Shown: positions 1 through 7,321 of the stretch, piece after piece
Layout of the letters: every line of letters starts with the position of its first letter
Numbering within the stretch: the first letter of the stretch is position 1
Assembly: GCA_945888585.1 (NCBI GenBank)
Contig: CAMDAI010000018.1
Coordinates: 1 to 13,038 of the forward strand
Direction: 5' to 3'
Source of the DNA: Rickettsia typhi
Lineage (GTDB): Bacteria; Pseudomonadota; Alphaproteobacteria; Rickettsiales; UBA1997
Length of the DNA: 13,038 bases
The notes under the pieces: generated by a model
What the model was told of the DNA's origin: nothing
The model's database searches: none
Seen by the model: only the letters and a program-made list of their open reading frames with translations
Translations under genes and position numbers: made by a program

Positions 1-2052
1 CTTACTATAAATAATAAAGAAGTTAGCGTTCCTGAAGGAATTACTTTAATTCAAGCTTGCGAAATTGCTGGTGTTGAAATCCCTCGTTTTTGTTATCACG
101 AAAGATTGGAAATTGCTGGAAATTGTCGGATGTGCTTAGTAGAAGTTCACGGTGGTCCACCTAAGCCAGTTGCTTCTTGTGCTATGCCTGCTACTGATGG
201 AATGAAGGTTAGTACCGATAGTCCAATGGTTAAAAAGGCTAGGGAGGGTGTAATGGAGTTTCTGTTAGCTAACCATCCACTTGATTGCCCAATTTGTGAT
301 CAGGCAGGTGAATGTGATTTGCAGGATCAATCCCTTGCTTATGGTAGTTCTGATAGTCGTTTTCATGAACATAAAAGAGCAGTAAAAGACAAGGAAATAG
401 GGCCGTTAGTAAAAACTGTAATGACTAGATGTATTCATTGTACTAGATGTGTGCGTTTTATAACCGATGTAGCGGGTGTTGCTGAATTAGGGGCAATAGG
501 CCGTGGTGAAAATATGGAAATTACTACTTATTTAGAAAAATCTCTTACTTCTGAACTTTCAGGAAATATTATTGATCTTTGTCCAGTTGGTGCTCTAACT
601 TCTAAGCCATATGCTTTTAAAGCCAGAAGTTGGGAATTAACCAAAACTGAATCCATTGATGTAATGGATAGTCTTGGAAGTAATATTCGTATTGATTCAA
701 AAGGATTAGAAGTATTGAGAATTTTACCTCGTTTAAATGAAGAAATTAATGAAGAATGGATTTCTGATAAAACTCGTTTTGCTTGTGATGGTCTCAAATA
801 TCAGCGTTTAGACAAAGCTTATATTAAAAGAAATGGAAAATTAATAGCTACAACCCTTGAAGAAGCTTATAAATTTATCGCAAGTAAATTAATTACTTTA
901 AATGGTTGTGAAATTGCTGCTTTATCAGGTGATTTATCTAGTGTAGAAGAAGTTTTTTCTTTAAAGTTATTGATGGAAAAATTAGGTTCAGACAATATAG
1001 ATTGTCGTCCAATTGGTTCAAAAATAAATGTTGCTGATCGCGCTTCTTATGTTTTTAACACTACCGTTGCTGGTATAGAGCAAGCAGACTCTTGTTTGTT
1101 AATTGGGGTTAATCCACGAGTTACAGCGCCAGTTTTAAATGCCAGAATTAGAAAAAGATATTTAACTAAAAATTTGAAAATTGCTGCAATTGGTTGCGAT
1201 GCTGATTTAACTTATCCATATTTAAATCTTGGAGATAATGTAGAAGCTTTAAAATCAATACTTAATGGCAAGTCAGAATATTGCCAAGTTTTAGAAAAGT
1301 CAATTAATCCAATGTTAATAATTGCTTCCGATGTTGTTAGTGGTAAGGATGGCGAGGTGATTTTAAACTACGCAAAAAAAATCTCTGAAAAATATCGCAT
1401 GATTGGTACAGAGTGGAATGGTTTTAATATGTTGCATAAAACTGCTTCATTGGTTGGTTCTCTTGATGTTGGCTTTATTTCCAAAAATGAACATATTAAT
1501 GCTGATGTTATTTTGGAAAAAGCTAAAAAAGGTGATATTAAAGCCCTTTATTTACTTGGTGTTGATGATATTGACCTAAAAAGATTAAAAGAGTCAGATT
1601 GTTTTGTAATTTATCAAGGATCGCACGGTGAAAATGGTGCTAATTCAGCTGATGTAATTTTGCCTGGAGCGGCATATACTGAAAAGGATGCAACTTATGT
1701 TAATACCGAAGGACGTCCACAAACTACTAAAAGAGCTGTGTTTGCTCCAGGAGAAGCTAAAGAAGATTATGAATTAATTAAAGAATTGGCTAAAATCATC
1801 CATATTGATTTAGGTTTTAATAATTTAAGTGAATTAAGAAAAATTCTAGAAAAAACTAATTCAGTTTTTTCTAATTTAAATAAAGTTGTCAAAAATAAAT
1901 GGATTGACGCTCCTAATTTAAATATTTTGGGTGAATTTTCTAATGACACTATTAATGTTGCCAATAGTAATTTTTATTCGAGCAATATAATTGCCAGAAC
2001 ATCTAAAACTATGGCAAAATGTTTGAATGACATCAAAAATGTTGAAAAGTAA
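1..2052 (+). CDS. nuoG: NADH-quinone oxidoreductase subunit G (complex I, 75 kDa subunit), 5' partial
   Basis: NuoG is the iron-sulphur subunit of respiratory complex I that carries electrons from the NADH-oxidising module towards the quinone arm, on the cytoplasmic side of the inner membrane. The frame is open from base 1, so the gene starts just outside the window; TTG at 106 is an internal Leu codon. Numbering codons from base 1, a plant-type [2Fe-2S] ferredoxin domain has Cys31, Cys42, Cys45 and Cys60. Next come the His/Cys-ligated cluster (His92, Cys96, Cys99, Cys105) and a [4Fe-4S] site (Cys144, Cys147, Cys150 and Cys194 in DLCPVGALTSKP). The remainder is the molybdopterin-oxidoreductase-like domain, which in NuoG carries no cofactor. 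The 683 residues visible are close to the length I recall for rickettsial NuoG, so only about 2-5 residues are probably missing. The next gene is rpsP, not nuoH or nuoI, so the nuo operon is split here. Confidence 0.97.
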   Translation, partial: LTINNKEVSVPEGITLIQACEIAGVEIPRFCYHERLEIAGNCRMCLVEVHGGPPKPVASCAMPATDGMKVSTDSPMVKKAREGVMEFLLANHPLDCPICDQAGECDLQDQSLAYGSSDSRFHEHKRAVKDKEIGPLVKTVMTRCIHCTRCVRFITDVAGVAELGAIGRGENMEITTYLEKSLTSELSGNIIDLCPVGALTSKPYAFKARSWELTKTESIDVMDSLGSNIRIDSKGLEVLRILPRLNEEINEEWISDKTRFACDGLKYQRLDKAYIKRNGKLIATTLEEAYKFIASKLITLNGCEIAALSGDLSSVEEVFSLKLLMEKLGSDNIDCRPIGSKINVADRASYVFNTTVAGIEQADSCLLIGVNPRVTAPVLNARIRKRYLTKNLKIAAIGCDADLTYPYLNLGDNVEALKSILNGKSEYCQVLEKSINPMLIIASDVVSGKDGEVILNYAKKISEKYRMIGTEWNGFNMLHKTASLVGSLDVGFISKNEHINADVILEKAKKGDIKALYLLGVDDIDLKRLKESDCFVIYQGSHGENGANSADVILPGAAYTEKDATYVNTEGRPQTTKRAVFAPGEAKEDYELIKELAKIIHIDLGFNNLSELRKILEKTNSVFSNLNKVVKNKWIDAPNLNILGEFSNDTINVANSNFYSSNIIARTSKTMAKCLNDIKNVEK

Positions 2053-2115
2053 AATTAGATAGTTATTTTATCAGGTCCCATAAATTTATATTGGTTATAT
2101 TAATTATATTTTGTT

Positions 2116-2496
2116 ATGAGTATTAAAATTCGTTTAGCCCGTGCAGGCAGAAAAGGCATAGCTTTCTATAAAGTTGTTGCTACTAATTCTACTTCTCCAA
2201 GAGATGGAAAATTTTTAGAAAAGCTTGGTACATTTGATCCGCTTTTACAAGTTAGTGATGAGAAACGTTTAGTTTTAAATAGAGAAAGAGTTGAGTATTG
2301 GATTTCAGTAGGCGCAACTCCGACAGATAGATTATCTATATTATTAAATGGCGCTGGTATTAAAGGTGCTGAAAAATATAAAGTGAAATTTACTCCAAGA
2401 AAAAAAGGTGAAGGCGCAAAGAAAAAAGCTCTTGAAGCCGCTGCTAAGGCTGCCGCCGCCGCAACTTCCAAAGAAGAAGAAGAAGTTACTGCCTAA
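2116..2496 (+). CDS. rpsP: 30S ribosomal protein S16 with C-terminal extension
   Basis: S16 binds 16S rRNA early in assembly of the small ribosomal subunit. The N-terminal ~92 residues match the family throughout: SIKIRLARAGRKGIAFYKVV at the start, SPRDGKFLEKLGTFDP at 27-42, then WISVGATPTDRLSILL. The usual bacterial length is about 80 residues; here it is 126. The excess is a low-complexity tail from about residue 95, Lys-rich, then Ala-rich (a run around 108-116), ending in four Glu. Such tails occur in other alphaproteobacterial S16 proteins. The ATG has no visible Shine-Dalgarno. It lies 63 bases after nuoG. The rimM-trmD-rplS genes that follow rpsP in many bacteria are absent, and an LPS gene follows instead. 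Confidence 0.97.
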   Translation: MSIKIRLARAGRKGIAFYKVVATNSTSPRDGKFLEKLGTFDPLLQVSDEKRLVLNRERVEYWISVGATPTDRLSILLNGAGIKGAEKYKVKFTPRKKGEGAKKKALEAAAKAAAAATSKEEEEVTA

Positions 2497-2506
2497 TTTT
2501 TATATT

Positions 2507-2542
2507 GTTTATCAAATTAACCCATAAGTTAGTTTGATAAAC
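2507..2542. terminator. Strong hairpin after rpsP, possible terminator or mRNA 3' stabiliser
   Basis: Two 15-base arms, GTTTATCAAATTAAC (2507-2521) and GTTAGTTTGATAAAC (2528-2542), pair completely in RNA with one G-U wobble, leaving a six-base loop. The hairpin starts 10 bases after the rpsP stop codon. No clean T-run follows on either strand (the plus strand reads TTAAAATC), so it is not a textbook rho-independent terminator. Blocking 3' exonuclease decay of the rpsP message, or weak or bidirectional termination, are equally possible. Confidence 0.5.
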
Positions 2543-2557
2543 TTAAAATCAGAATAT

Positions 2558-2585
2558 TTGACTTCGGTATTTAGTTTTGAATAAG
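2558..2585 (+). promoter_or_regulatory. Possible sigma-70 type promoter for waaA
   Basis: A good -35 box, TTGACT (2558-2563), is followed after 16 bases by a weak -10, AATAAG (2580-2585). It lies just downstream of the rpsP hairpin. The predicted transcript start would be about 15 bases before the waaA start codon. The -35 fits well and the -10 poorly, so this is a tentative call. Confidence 0.25.
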
Positions 2586-2607
2586 CAGGGCTAAAGCAAA
2601 TCATTTT

Positions 2608-3873
2608 TTGTCAGTGATAATATATCAAATTTTTTCCATTCTTTTATCTCCCATAATAGATCTCTATTTATTGTTTCGTAAATTTAAAGGCAAGGAAGAT
2701 ACTTTTAGATTTAAAGAGCGTTTTGGAATTGCCAGTAAAGTAAGGCCAGAAGGTTCATTAATCTGGGTTCATTGTGCTAGCGTTGGGGAGTCTAACTCAA
2801 TATGGCCACTCATTAATAAGATTTTGCAAGATAATCCAAAAATTAATATTTTATTTACTTCTGGAACTGTTACTTCTGCTGCAGAAATTAATAAAAAATT
2901 GCAGGCAAATATCATTCATCAATTTATTCCGGTAGATAAATTTTTTGCTGCTAAAAGATTTATTCGTTACTGGAAGCCAGATTTTGGAATCTTTGTTGAG
3001 TCAGAAATTTGGCCAAATCTAATCAATGAATCTGTTAAATCAGGATGTAAATTAGCTTTAGTTAATGGCAGAATTTCTAAAAAATCGTGCAAAAGATGGA
3101 AATTTTTAAGTAAGATTGGTTTTAATATATTACAAAAATTTTCAATTTGCTTTGCTCAAAGCAAACAGGATCTGGAGCGTTTTTATGCTCTTGGTTTAAA
3201 AAACAGTTATTTTTTAGGAAATTTAAAATCGGTATGTATTGATCCAAAAATTGATCAAAACCAATTAGCAGAATTTAAAAATATTATTGGAAGTAGAAAA
3301 ATATGGCTTGCAGCTAGTACTCATAATGGTGAAGAGGAAGTTGCTATCAAAGTTCATCAACAATTAAAAAAACATTATCCCAATTTATTAACGGTAATTG
3401 TTCCAAGACATCCTAACCGTTTGAAGGATATCATATCTGTAATTCCATCCGATTTACAATTTTCTATTCGTAGTTTAAATCAAGAAATAACTAGTGATAC
3501 ATCGATATATTTGGCTGATACTATGGGTGAATTAAGCTTATTTTATAATGCAATTGGTGTTGCATTAATTGGTGGATCAATGTTTGATAATATTGGTGGT
3601 CATAATCCTTTTGAAGCAATAAAGGCTAGATGTGTGCCGATTTCTGGTCCATATTATGCTAATTTTGAAGAGGTTTATATTGAGTTAAATATCGAAAATG
3701 CTTGTGTTTTGGTAAAAAATTCTAACGAATTATATTTAACTTTAGACAAGTTGATTAATGATTTGCATCAAAAAATAACTATTTTAGAAAATGGTTTAAA
3801 AATTCTTGAGACTTCTTCTGGTCTGATTGAAGATATTATTAACAGAATTAATAATTACTCTAAATTAATATAA
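2608..3873 (+). CDS. waaA: 3-deoxy-D-manno-octulosonic acid (Kdo) transferase
   Basis: WaaA (KdtA) is a membrane-associated GT-B glycosyltransferase (family GT30) that adds Kdo from CMP-Kdo to the lipid A precursor, the first step of LPS core assembly. A hydrophobic N-terminal anchor (about 4-23) precedes the N-terminal domain. Diagnostic motifs, in order: CASVGES with the probable catalytic-base Glu61, ESEIWPN (131-137), NGRIS, GNLK, AASTHNGEEE, PRHPNR, then DTMGELSLFYNA and GGHNPFEA of the nucleotide-sugar-binding half. The length of 421 residues is typical. The start is TTG at 2608; GTG at 2614 is the only close alternative and would lose two residues. No Shine-Dalgarno is obvious. The gene implies an LPS-making outer membrane, which argues against the LPS-less Anaplasmataceae. 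Whether it adds one or more Kdo residues cannot be told from sequence. Confidence 0.95.
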   Translation: MSVIIYQIFSILLSPIIDLYLLFRKFKGKEDTFRFKERFGIASKVRPEGSLIWVHCASVGESNSIWPLINKILQDNPKINILFTSGTVTSAAEINKKLQANIIHQFIPVDKFFAAKRFIRYWKPDFGIFVESEIWPNLINESVKSGCKLALVNGRISKKSCKRWKFLSKIGFNILQKFSICFAQSKQDLERFYALGLKNSYFLGNLKSVCIDPKIDQNQLAEFKNIIGSRKIWLAASTHNGEEEVAIKVHQQLKKHYPNLLTVIVPRHPNRLKDIISVIPSDLQFSIRSLNQEITSDTSIYLADTMGELSLFYNAIGVALIGGSMFDNIGGHNPFEAIKARCVPISGPYYANFEEVYIELNIENACVLVKNSNELYLTLDKLINDLHQKITILENGLKILETSSGLIEDIINRINNYSKLI

Positions 3874-3941
3874 TTGTTTGAGTTTATTTATTTGATTTAT
3901 TAATTCTTGCAAAAAAGAAAATTATATCTAATATTCCGACC

Positions 3942-3947
3942 TATAAT
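3942..3947 (+). promoter_or_regulatory. Possible -10 box upstream of the VirB2-like gene
   Basis: A perfect TATAAT lies 38 bases before the ATG at 3986, which would give a 5' leader of roughly 30 bases. There is no recognisable -35 at 16-18 bases; TTGCAA at 3907 is too far upstream. In DNA this AT-rich a TATAAT can occur by chance. Its position in the longest gap of this region (112 bases, 3874-3985) supports it a little. Confidence 0.35.
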
Positions 3948-3985
3948 TTGAAATTCTTAAATATCAATCAAATCAATAACTAACT

Positions 3986-4348
3986 ATGAAAAAATCATTT
4001 TATAAATATTGTTTTTGCATGTTGCTTTCATTTTTTGTTGTAGCTCCATCTTTCGTAGTAATTAGTACTGCCGCTATGGCTCAGACAGTTGCCGATACTA
4101 CTACGGCAGATAAAAATGCTTTCGTTGCAACTGTTTGTAACGTTTTAAAAATAGTTACTGGTAATGGCGGTAAAGCTTTTGCTGCTTTTGCTATTATTTC
4201 ACTTGGTATTGGTTTTTTCACTGGTAAAGTTTCTTGGGGTTTAATGATTGGTATTGCGGCTGGCATTGCTGCCATGTTTGGTGCTCCAACTATTGTTTCT
4301 GCGATTAGTGGTACTAGTGCTTACGATTGTAAGAGTTCTAATATATAA
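3986..4348 (+). CDS. virB2: TrbC/VirB2-like type IV secretion pilin subunit
   Basis: VirB2 (TrbC/VirB2 family) is the major pilin of P-type type IV secretion systems. It is exported, processed and stored in the inner membrane before assembly into a pilus. The 120-residue protein has a signal peptide with a Lys-rich start, a hydrophobic core at about 9-28 and a probable cleavage after Ala-Met-Ala (30-32). The mature part has Cys51 in VCNVLKIVTGNGGKA and two hydrophobic segments (about 64-79 and 84-108) joined by a short polar FFTGKVSWG loop, then Cys115. This architecture, and the GKVSWGL segment in particular, resemble Rickettsiales VirB2 (RvhB2) proteins. No other virB gene lies in the window; neighbours are waaA upstream and rpmB 24 bases downstream, possibly on one transcript. 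The family call is from pattern recognition. A conjugation-type TrbC is the main alternative. Confidence 0.8.
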   Translation: MKKSFYKYCFCMLLSFFVVAPSFVVISTAAMAQTVADTTTADKNAFVATVCNVLKIVTGNGGKAFAAFAIISLGIGFFTGKVSWGLMIGIAAGIAAMFGAPTIVSAISGTSAYDCKSSNI

Positions 4349-4372
4349 TTTATAATTGTTTAAAGTAATTTT

Positions 4373-4717
4373 ATGTCCAGAAAGTGTGATTTAGTTGATG
4401 TTTCTGTGATGAGTGGTAATAGCGTTTCTCACTCCAATCGCAAAACAAGAAGAAGGTTTTTACCTAATCTTCGTGAAGTATCATTTGCAAGTGATGCTCT
4501 TGGAGTAAAGGTTAATTTGAAAGTTGCCACATCAACTCTTAGAACCATTAATAAATATGGTAATATTGATAATTTTTTAGTTAATTATCGTTACAATAAA
4601 ATGTCTGATTTAGCTAAAAAGTTGCGTAACCAAGTTACAAAGGCCTTAACTAAAGATGGTAAATTTGAATCTATTAAATTAAAGACTAGAAAAAAAGTAG
4701 CAATTGTTGCTAATTAA
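4373..4717 (+). CDS. rpmB: 50S ribosomal protein L28
   Basis: L28 is a small protein of the large ribosomal subunit. The N-terminal half is diagnostic: MSRKCDL, SGNSVSHSNRKTRRRFLPNL (residues 14-33), then SFASDALGVKVNLKVATSTLRTI with the usual 'thLRTi' element. Residues from about 65 on are basic and variable. The length is 114 residues; E. coli L28 is 78 and alphaproteobacterial forms are usually nearer 97, so the C-terminus is somewhat long. The only ribosome-site candidate is a weak AAAG about 8 bases upstream. It follows the VirB2-like gene by 24 bases and ends 14 bases before a clear terminator, so it closes a transcription unit. rpmB near cobS and bolA is a known alphaproteobacterial arrangement. 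Confidence 0.95.
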   Translation: MSRKCDLVDVSVMSGNSVSHSNRKTRRRFLPNLREVSFASDALGVKVNLKVATSTLRTINKYGNIDNFLVNYRYNKMSDLAKKLRNQVTKALTKDGKFESIKLKTRKKVAIVAN

Positions 4718-4731
4718 TTTCTAAAAGAATT

Positions 4732-4774
4732 TGCCATCCGTAGGTTTTTGCTTGCGGGTGGCATTTTGTTTTTT
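4732..4774 (+). terminator. Rho-independent terminator after rpmB
   Basis: Arms TGCCATCCG (4732-4740) and CGGGTGGCA (4755-4763) form a 9-bp stem with one G-U pair around a 14-base loop. TTTTGTTTTTT (4764-4774) follows directly on the plus strand. This is the best intrinsic terminator in the window. It separates the rpmB unit from the cobS unit. Confidence 0.88.
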
Positions 4775-4805
4775 GTCTCTTCATTATTTCATTTCATAGC
4801 TATTG

Positions 4806-5780
4806 ATGTTAAAAGAAATTCAAAATGATGGGCCAAATATCAAGATTGATACTAAGAAACTTTTTGGAGTTGAGTGTAATTTTGATGTTTTTGCTTTCGA
4901 AAGCGATTCCGAAAAAAAAAGTGATTTGGTTCCGGTAATTGATGAAAATTATCTTTTTGATTTAGATACGACAATAGCCATTTTGGCTGGATTTTCCTAC
5001 AATCAGAGAGTTTTGTTGCAAGGAATGCATGGAACTGGAAAATCAACTCATATTGAACAGATTGCAGCACGCTTAAATTGGCCTTGTCTTAGAGTTAATT
5101 TTGATTCTCAAATAACCAGACTTGATTTGGTCGGAAAAGATGTCATTAAAATTAAAGATGGTAAACAAATCACTGAATTTCAGGAAGGAATCATTCCTTT
5201 TGCAATTAGAAAGCCGGTAGCTTTGGTGCTTGATGAATATGATGCGATTAGAACCGATGTTTCATTTGTAGTGCAAAGGCTTTTAGAGCAAAATGGTAAA
5301 TTTGCACTTCTTGAAGAAAATGCCGTAATTACTCCTCATCAATATTTTCGTCTTTTTGCCACATCTAATACAATTGGAATGGGTGATGATTTGGGAATTT
5401 ATCATGGTACTAATTTAATTAATCAAGGCCAGATGGATAGATGGAATATTGTGGCTGCTCTCAATTATTTAGCTCCAGAAAAAGAAGAAGATATTTTGAT
5501 TAAAAAAATTCCATTTTTAGCAAAAAAAGTAAATTCTGGAATGGCTAAATCAATGGTGCAAATGGCTAATTTAACCAGACAAGGTTTTAAAAATGGTGAT
5601 TTATCCAATTTAATGTCACTTAGAACTTTAATTTCTTGGGCTGAAACTTATATGATTTTTGGATCAATCAAAAGAGCTTTTGAATTAAGTTTTTTAAATA
5701 AAATTGTTGATGATGAAAAAATAGTTTTAAATGAATATTATCAAAGAATTTTCGGTGAAGAATTATTAAAATCTAAATAA
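4806..5780 (+). CDS. cobS: CobS-like AAA+ ATPase (cobaltochelatase small-subunit homologue)
   Basis: CobS is the AAA+ motor of aerobic cobaltochelatase, which with CobT drives metal insertion by CobN in B12 synthesis. Counting from ATG 4806 (TTG at 4803, directly in front, is an alternative), it has an N-terminal CobS domain (DTTIAILAGFSYNQRV, 54-69), Walker A GMHGTGKST (73-81), Walker B VALVLDEYD (138-146), sensor 1 ATSN (185-188) and NQGQMDRW with the probable arginine finger Arg212. At 324 residues it is full length for the family. CobT, the usual partner next door, is missing from the window, as is any other B12 gene; bolA starts 3 bases after the stop. CobS homologues occur in Rickettsiales that do not make B12, so a chaperone-like or other metal-related role is possible. 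Family membership is near certain; the function is not. Confidence 0.92.
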   Translation: MLKEIQNDGPNIKIDTKKLFGVECNFDVFAFESDSEKKSDLVPVIDENYLFDLDTTIAILAGFSYNQRVLLQGMHGTGKSTHIEQIAARLNWPCLRVNFDSQITRLDLVGKDVIKIKDGKQITEFQEGIIPFAIRKPVALVLDEYDAIRTDVSFVVQRLLEQNGKFALLEENAVITPHQYFRLFATSNTIGMGDDLGIYHGTNLINQGQMDRWNIVAALNYLAPEKEEDILIKKIPFLAKKVNSGMAKSMVQMANLTRQGFKNGDLSNLMSLRTLISWAETYMIFGSIKRAFELSFLNKIVDDEKIVLNEYYQRIFGEELLKSK

Positions 5781-5783
5781 TAT

Positions 5784-6014
5784 ATGCCCATAGCAAAAGA
5801 CGAACTTCATCAGATAATTAAAAAATCTTTCCCAGAAGGGGAGATTGAAATTATTGATTTAGTTGGTGATAACAATCATTACAGTGTTAGAATAATTGAT
5901 AAATCTTTTGCTGGAAAAAACAGAATTGAGCAACATCGAATGGTGAATTTGGCTTTGAATAAAGAGTTAAGAAGCGATATTCTCCATGCTATGCAATTAA
6001 AAACCTCTTCTTAA
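5784..6014 (+). CDS. bolA: BolA-family protein (IbaG/BolA-like)
   Basis: BolA proteins are small partners of monothiol glutaredoxins. The heterodimer holds a shared [2Fe-2S] cluster and takes part in cluster delivery or iron sensing. The 76-residue protein fits the family: an N-terminal helix (about 4-15), a beta core with GDNNHYSVRIIDKSFAGKN (28-46), and the near-invariant His51 in EQHRMVNLAL, a likely cluster ligand, followed by a C-terminal helix. It is nearer to IbaG/BolA2-type lengths than to E. coli BolA (about 105). The start ATG is 3 bases past the cobS stop and has no Shine-Dalgarno, suggesting coupled translation. The gene for its expected partner Grx4 starts 17 bases downstream. 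Confidence 0.93.
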   Translation: MPIAKDELHQIIKKSFPEGEIEIIDLVGDNNHYSVRIIDKSFAGKNRIEQHRMVNLALNKELRSDILHAMQLKTSS

Positions 6015-6031
6015 AATAAATTCTAAAAACT

Positions 6032-6352
6032 ATGAGAGATATAAATAAAGAAATTCAAAATACAGTTACAGAAAATGATGTAGTGCTTTATATGAAGGGC
6101 TCCAAAGATTTTCCACAATGTGGATTTTCTGCTGCTGTTTCTCATGTTTTGAGTAAATTAGGAGTGAATTATTTGGATGTTGATATCTTACGTGATCCGG
6201 AAATTAGACAAGGAATAAAAGATTTTTCTGACTGGCCAACTATTCCACAACTTTATGTTAAAGGTGAATTTATTGGTGGTTGCGATATTATTAAAGAAAT
6301 GTTTGAAACTGGTGAATTACAAACGTTGCTCAAAGAAAAAGGGATCGTCTAA
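6032..6352 (+). CDS. grxD: Monothiol glutaredoxin, Grx4/GrxD type
   Basis: CGFS monothiol glutaredoxins bind a [2Fe-2S] cluster using the active-site Cys and glutathione, and act as cluster carriers, often with BolA. The 106-residue protein has VVLYMKGSKDFPQCGFS with active-site Cys30, the WPTIPQLYVKG cis-Pro strand (68-78) and GGCDI (82-86), which binds glutathione. It is single-domain and matches the usual length. The cytoplasmic location is supported by the absence of any signal peptide. It lies between bolA and an ABC ATPase whose ATG shares the last base of the grxD TAA. No Shine-Dalgarno is visible. Confidence 0.96.
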   Translation: MRDINKEIQNTVTENDVVLYMKGSKDFPQCGFSAAVSHVLSKLGVNYLDVDILRDPEIRQGIKDFSDWPTIPQLYVKGEFIGGCDIIKEMFETGELQTLLKEKGIV

Positions 6353-7281
6353 TGAGTGAATTTGCAATTGAAATTAAAGGTTTGCAAAAAACCTATAAAA
6401 AAACTTCAAAATCACCGGAAAAAATTGCTCTTAAGTCAATTGACTTAAATATTAAAAAAGGTTCTTTTTTTGGACTGTTAGGACCAAATGGGGCGGGAAA
6501 ATCAACTATTATCAACATTATGGCTGGCTTAGTAAATAAAAGTGCTGGCGTAGTTAATATTGGTGGCTTTGATATTGATAAAAACCCAAAAGATGCCAAA
6601 TTCAAAATTGGTATTGTTCCGCAAGAATTAATTATTGATCCGTTTTTTAATGTTTTTGAAACTTTAGAAATTTATGCCGGATATTATGGTATAAAAAAAT
6701 CCCATCGTAGAACCATAGAAATTATTGAGGCACTTGGTCTTAAAGATAAAATTAAAAGTGCTCCAAGAAGCTTGTCGGGTGGTATGAGAAGGAGATTGCT
6801 GGTTGCTAAAGCTTTAGTTCATAATCCGGAAATTTTGGTTTTAGATGAGCCAACGGCTGGTGTAGATGTTGAGCTGCGTACTCAGCTTTGGAATTATGTT
6901 AAAAAATTAAATAAGGCCGGCACTACCATTGTTTTAACCACCCACTATTTGGAAGAGGCGGAAGAATTATGTGATGATATTGCTATCATTAACAAAGGTG
7001 AAGTGATTGCCTGTGATAAGAAAAGTAATTTGATGAAAACTTTAGATAGTAAACAATTGGTGATTAGTTTGAATTCTGATATTTCGGAAGTTCCAATTGC
7101 TTTAAGCAATAAATTTGATGTTACAATTTCTTCATCAAAACAAATAGTGATTAGTTACAAACCAAAAGAAACTGAAATTGCTGAAATTTTATCGGTGCTT
7201 CAGGATTGCAATCTTAAAATCGCTGATATTTCTACCAAACAGCCAGATTTAGAAGACATATTCAAGTTTTTAGTAGCTTAG
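6352..7281 (+). CDS. ABC-2 type transporter ATP-binding protein
   Basis: This is the nucleotide-binding subunit of an ABC-2 type exporter. Motifs: Walker A GPNGAGKST (44-52), Q-loop Gln91, signature LSGGM (141-145), Walker B ILVLDEP (161-167), and His198 of the H-loop in TTHYLEEAEELCDD. About 100 residues follow the core, as in the CcmA/NatA/YadG group; the total of 309 is close to E. coli YadG (about 308). The start overlaps the grxD stop by one base (TAATG), and AGGGAT just upstream is one of the few plausible Shine-Dalgarno sequences in the window. No ABC-2 permease follows; the next gene is metG on the other strand. The substrate cannot be inferred. Confidence 0.92.
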   Translation: MSEFAIEIKGLQKTYKKTSKSPEKIALKSIDLNIKKGSFFGLLGPNGAGKSTIINIMAGLVNKSAGVVNIGGFDIDKNPKDAKFKIGIVPQELIIDPFFNVFETLEIYAGYYGIKKSHRRTIEIIEALGLKDKIKSAPRSLSGGMRRRLLVAKALVHNPEILVLDEPTAGVDVELRTQLWNYVKKLNKAGTTIVLTTHYLEEAEELCDDIAIINKGEVIACDKKSNLMKTLDSKQLVISLNSDISEVPIALSNKFDVTISSSKQIVISYKPKETEIAEILSVLQDCNLKIADISTKQPDLEDIFKFLVA

Positions 7282-7321
7282 TTTTTCATAACACCGTTTC
7301 AACTTTCGAGTTATTTAATTT

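Noticed and set aside
106..108. TTG as a start codon for nuoG
   Set aside because: The frame is open back to base 1 and encodes the first ferredoxin Cys (codon 31) and family sequence before it, so this is an internal Leu.
2166..2471. Antisense open frame opposite rpsP
   Set aside because: It is a shadow of the S16 coding sequence, with its Ala- and Phe-rich protein explained by the complementary strand.
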